From: Alkalihalobacterium chitinilyticum
GTDB taxonomy: Bacteria; Bacillota; Bacilli; Bacillales; Bacillaceae_F
Direction of reading: 5' to 3'
Length of the DNA: 64,000 nt
Assembly (NCBI RefSeq): GCF_029028005.1
Contig: NZ_JAOTPO010000016.1
Coordinates: 1 to 64,000, forward strand
Shown piece by piece: positions 62,611-64,000 of the stretch. Both the position numbers and the translations under genes were made by a program. Below the pieces are notes generated by a model, which ran no database searches, was not told the DNA's origin, and saw only the letters and a program-made list of their open reading frames with translations. Each line of letters starts with the position of its first letter. Within the stretch, counting starts at the first letter, position 1.

Positions 62611-62656
62611 AAAAGCAACCACCCTGACCGTTGTGATTTAGTAGGGGATTGCTTCA
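62611..62656 (-). terminator. Terminator of the hsdR gene
   Basis: Minus strand AAGCAATCCCCT ... AGGGTGGTTGCTT with an 18-nt loop, then TTTTTT. Confidence 0.7.
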
Positions 62657-62659
62657 TTC

Positions 62660-64000
62660 TTAGGATGCCTCTTGCTGATACAAAGCCTTCTGAAAGGAAG
62701 TAAATGTTTCTTGTATCTTACTAACTCCACCGAGAACTTCCACTGCATCAGAGATCGAGTGGTATTTCAATTCTAACAGACGCGGTAACTTTTCTTGATC
62801 AAGCTCTTCATAGCCAGTTTCAACGTACTTAGATAGCACAAAATCAAGAAATTCTTGTTCTTTATCATCTAGATCCTTAAAGATACTAGACCTAGCTTTG
62901 GCTACCCGCTCTTCTCTTGAAATTGGCTTTATAGCATATGAGACAAATTCAAGTACATCAAACAAATCGCTATTGTTAGCATTGATTAAACTTTGTAATG
63001 CAGATAATTCATCTTTTCCATACCCAGCATCAGCAAGTTTCTCTAAGAATGCTTTCCGTGTCTTGGGATTCGACCATATTTCTCGCAACTCTTCTTCACT
63101 TTTAAAATAGTCAGGTAGTGTTCCGTATAAGTTTTGTAAGAACTCCTCGGCCGAAATAGGTTTTCCATCAGCACTCCAAAAGCTAGTAGCAACAGTATGT
63201 TGGATTTCTCGCTCTTTTCCGTCTCTAAGCTTTATTTTTATTTTTTTCTTTTGCTCAGGAGGGTCATCTGTTCCGTCATCCGTACCATCTGGGTCTGTTG
63301 TTCCTCCTGGAGGTTTTGGCGCCCTTGGCTTTGGTGGTTCTGGATCTAGCGGAGGTCCATCCCATTCAGGATCACTAAAATTAACATAAGCATCAACAAA
63401 GTCATAAATCGTAAAAAATTCTTTGCCCTCATACAGCCTTGTTCCCCGGCCTATAATTTGCTTAAATTCAATCATCGACTTCACAGGTCTCATAAGGACA
63501 ACATTGCGAACATTCCGAGCATCCACACCAGTAGAAAGCTTTTTTGAAGTGGTAAGAATTGTTGGAATGGTTTTCTCATTATCCTGGAAGTCTCTTAAAT
63601 GAAGTTCTCCTAGTGCACCATCATTTGCTGTTACACGCACACAATAAGAGGGATCTTTACTTTCACCATATTTATTAATAAAATCACGTACCAATGCCGC
63701 ATGTGGCTGGTTCGCACAAAATACTATAGATTTTTCCGTTTGGTTAACTGTTTCAAGAAAAGTTTTTACTCGGTAAGCTTCACGCTCTTGGATTTCAATA
63801 ATCCTATTAAAGTCACCTTCAGTGTATAGCTTTCCCTCTTCAACTTCTCCTTCTAGGACATCATCGTCTGAGGTATACATATAATCATCAACAGTTGTTT
63901 TGATTCTCTTCACTTTAAATGGTGTTAAAAATCCATCATTAATTCCTTCTTTTAATGAATATTCATAAATTGGCTTCCCAAAATATTCATAGGTATCTGC
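62660..64000 (-). CDS. hsdR: Type I restriction enzyme R subunit (HsdR, EcoEI type), C-terminal part
   Basis: Open from the window edge (64000) to a stop at 62660; 446 residues seen. The reading enters at ADTYEYFGKPIYEYSLKEGI, a hallmark of EcoEI-type HsdR. It continues with helicase motifs IVFCANQPHAALVRDFI, TSKKLSTGVDARNVRNVVLM (motif V) and FKQIIGRGTRLYEGKEFFTI (motif VI, QxxGRGxR). A proline/aspartate-rich linker with DPEPPKPRAPKPPGG follows, then the EcoEI-R C-terminal domain. It is the translocating, DNA-cleaving subunit. The N-terminal nuclease and hsdM/hsdS would lie to the right. The gene runs off the window. Confidence 0.92.
   Translation of the reverse strand, partial: ADTYEYFGKPIYEYSLKEGINDGFLTPFKVKRIKTTVDDYMYTSDDDVLEGEVEEGKLYTEGDFNRIIEIQEREAYRVKTFLETVNQTEKSIVFCANQPHAALVRDFINKYGESKDPSYCVRVTANDGALGELHLRDFQDNEKTIPTILTTSKKLSTGVDARNVRNVVLMRPVKSMIEFKQIIGRGTRLYEGKEFFTIYDFVDAYVNFSDPEWDGPPLDPEPPKPRAPKPPGGTTDPDGTDDGTDDPPEQKKKIKIKLRDGKEREIQHTVATSFWSADGKPISAEEFLQNLYGTLPDYFKSEEELREIWSNPKTRKAFLEKLADAGYGKDELSALQSLINANNSDLFDVLEFVSYAIKPISREERVAKARSSIFKDLDDKEQEFLDFVLSKYVETGYEELDQEKLPRLLELKYHSISDAVEVLGGVSKIQETFTSFQKALYQQEAS

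Noticed and set aside
1-64000. rRNA operons or complete tRNA genes
   Set aside because: None seen; only the 20-base tRNA 3'-end copy at 59382-59401.

Overview
The window is low-GC DNA from an endospore-forming member of the Bacillaceae. Evidence: two three-gene GerA-type nutrient-germinant receptor operons, prkA and yhbH, many Bacillus-type DUF proteins (DUF2515, DUF2935, DUF3231, DUF1659, DUF2922, DUF6241), strong AGGAGG-type ribosome sites with frequent TTG and GTG starts, and a WalR-type box in front of a LysM/3D wall protein. I cannot name the species. No rRNA or complete tRNA gene was seen.

Layout. 1-4,100: palindromic intergenic repeats, an ATP-grasp enzyme, a chemoreceptor and a 47-residue membrane peptide. 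4,100-17,700: germination region, with ger operon 1 (A-B-C), a HAD phosphatase, DUF3231, a serine hydrolase, ger operon 2 (A-B-C plus a 54-residue two-helix protein that may be a D subunit), DUF2935 and an M42 peptidase. 17,800-21,400: an EmrE-type transporter, DUF2515, a cupredoxin and an anchored hypothetical. 21,700-23,220: a self-contained unit of promoter, AimR-like (arbitrium receptor family) protein without its DNA-binding domain, secreted precursor with six tandem 16-residue repeats, and terminator. There are no phage genes nearby. I consider this the most novel system in the window.

23,200-35,800: thioesterase, iron alcohol dehydrogenase, a 53-bp minisatellite, ppaC, BCCT transporter, PHP phosphatase, SLC23 permease with an orphan AraC-type response regulator, a wrecked acyl-CoA-synthetase pseudogene, and an M20 hydrolase/regulator pair behind a palindromic operator. 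36,000-55,800: chromosomal housekeeping (yhbH, prkA, class A PBP, trmL, amidase, ogt, queG, Dps, LysM/3D protein, an antibiotic-type ABC exporter with TetR regulator). 55,800-59,300: palindromic repeats, a paralogous pseudogene and small DUF genes.

59,382 to the right edge looks like the left end of an integrated defence island. It begins with a 20-bp copy of a tRNA 3' end, followed by TGTGTAA direct repeats. It then carries a four-gene ABC-three-component operon (membrane peptide, CTD protein, middle component, DUF2326 ATPase) and the 3' part of a type I restriction hsdR gene that runs off the window.

Intergenic DNA is unusually rich in palindromic repeats. One family (ACTGAGAGGCCCTTATT / AATAAGGGC) occurs three times. 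Others share a GAGCTAGACnTCnnCGAA motif. All assignments are by eye from sequence and family memory; no database search was run.
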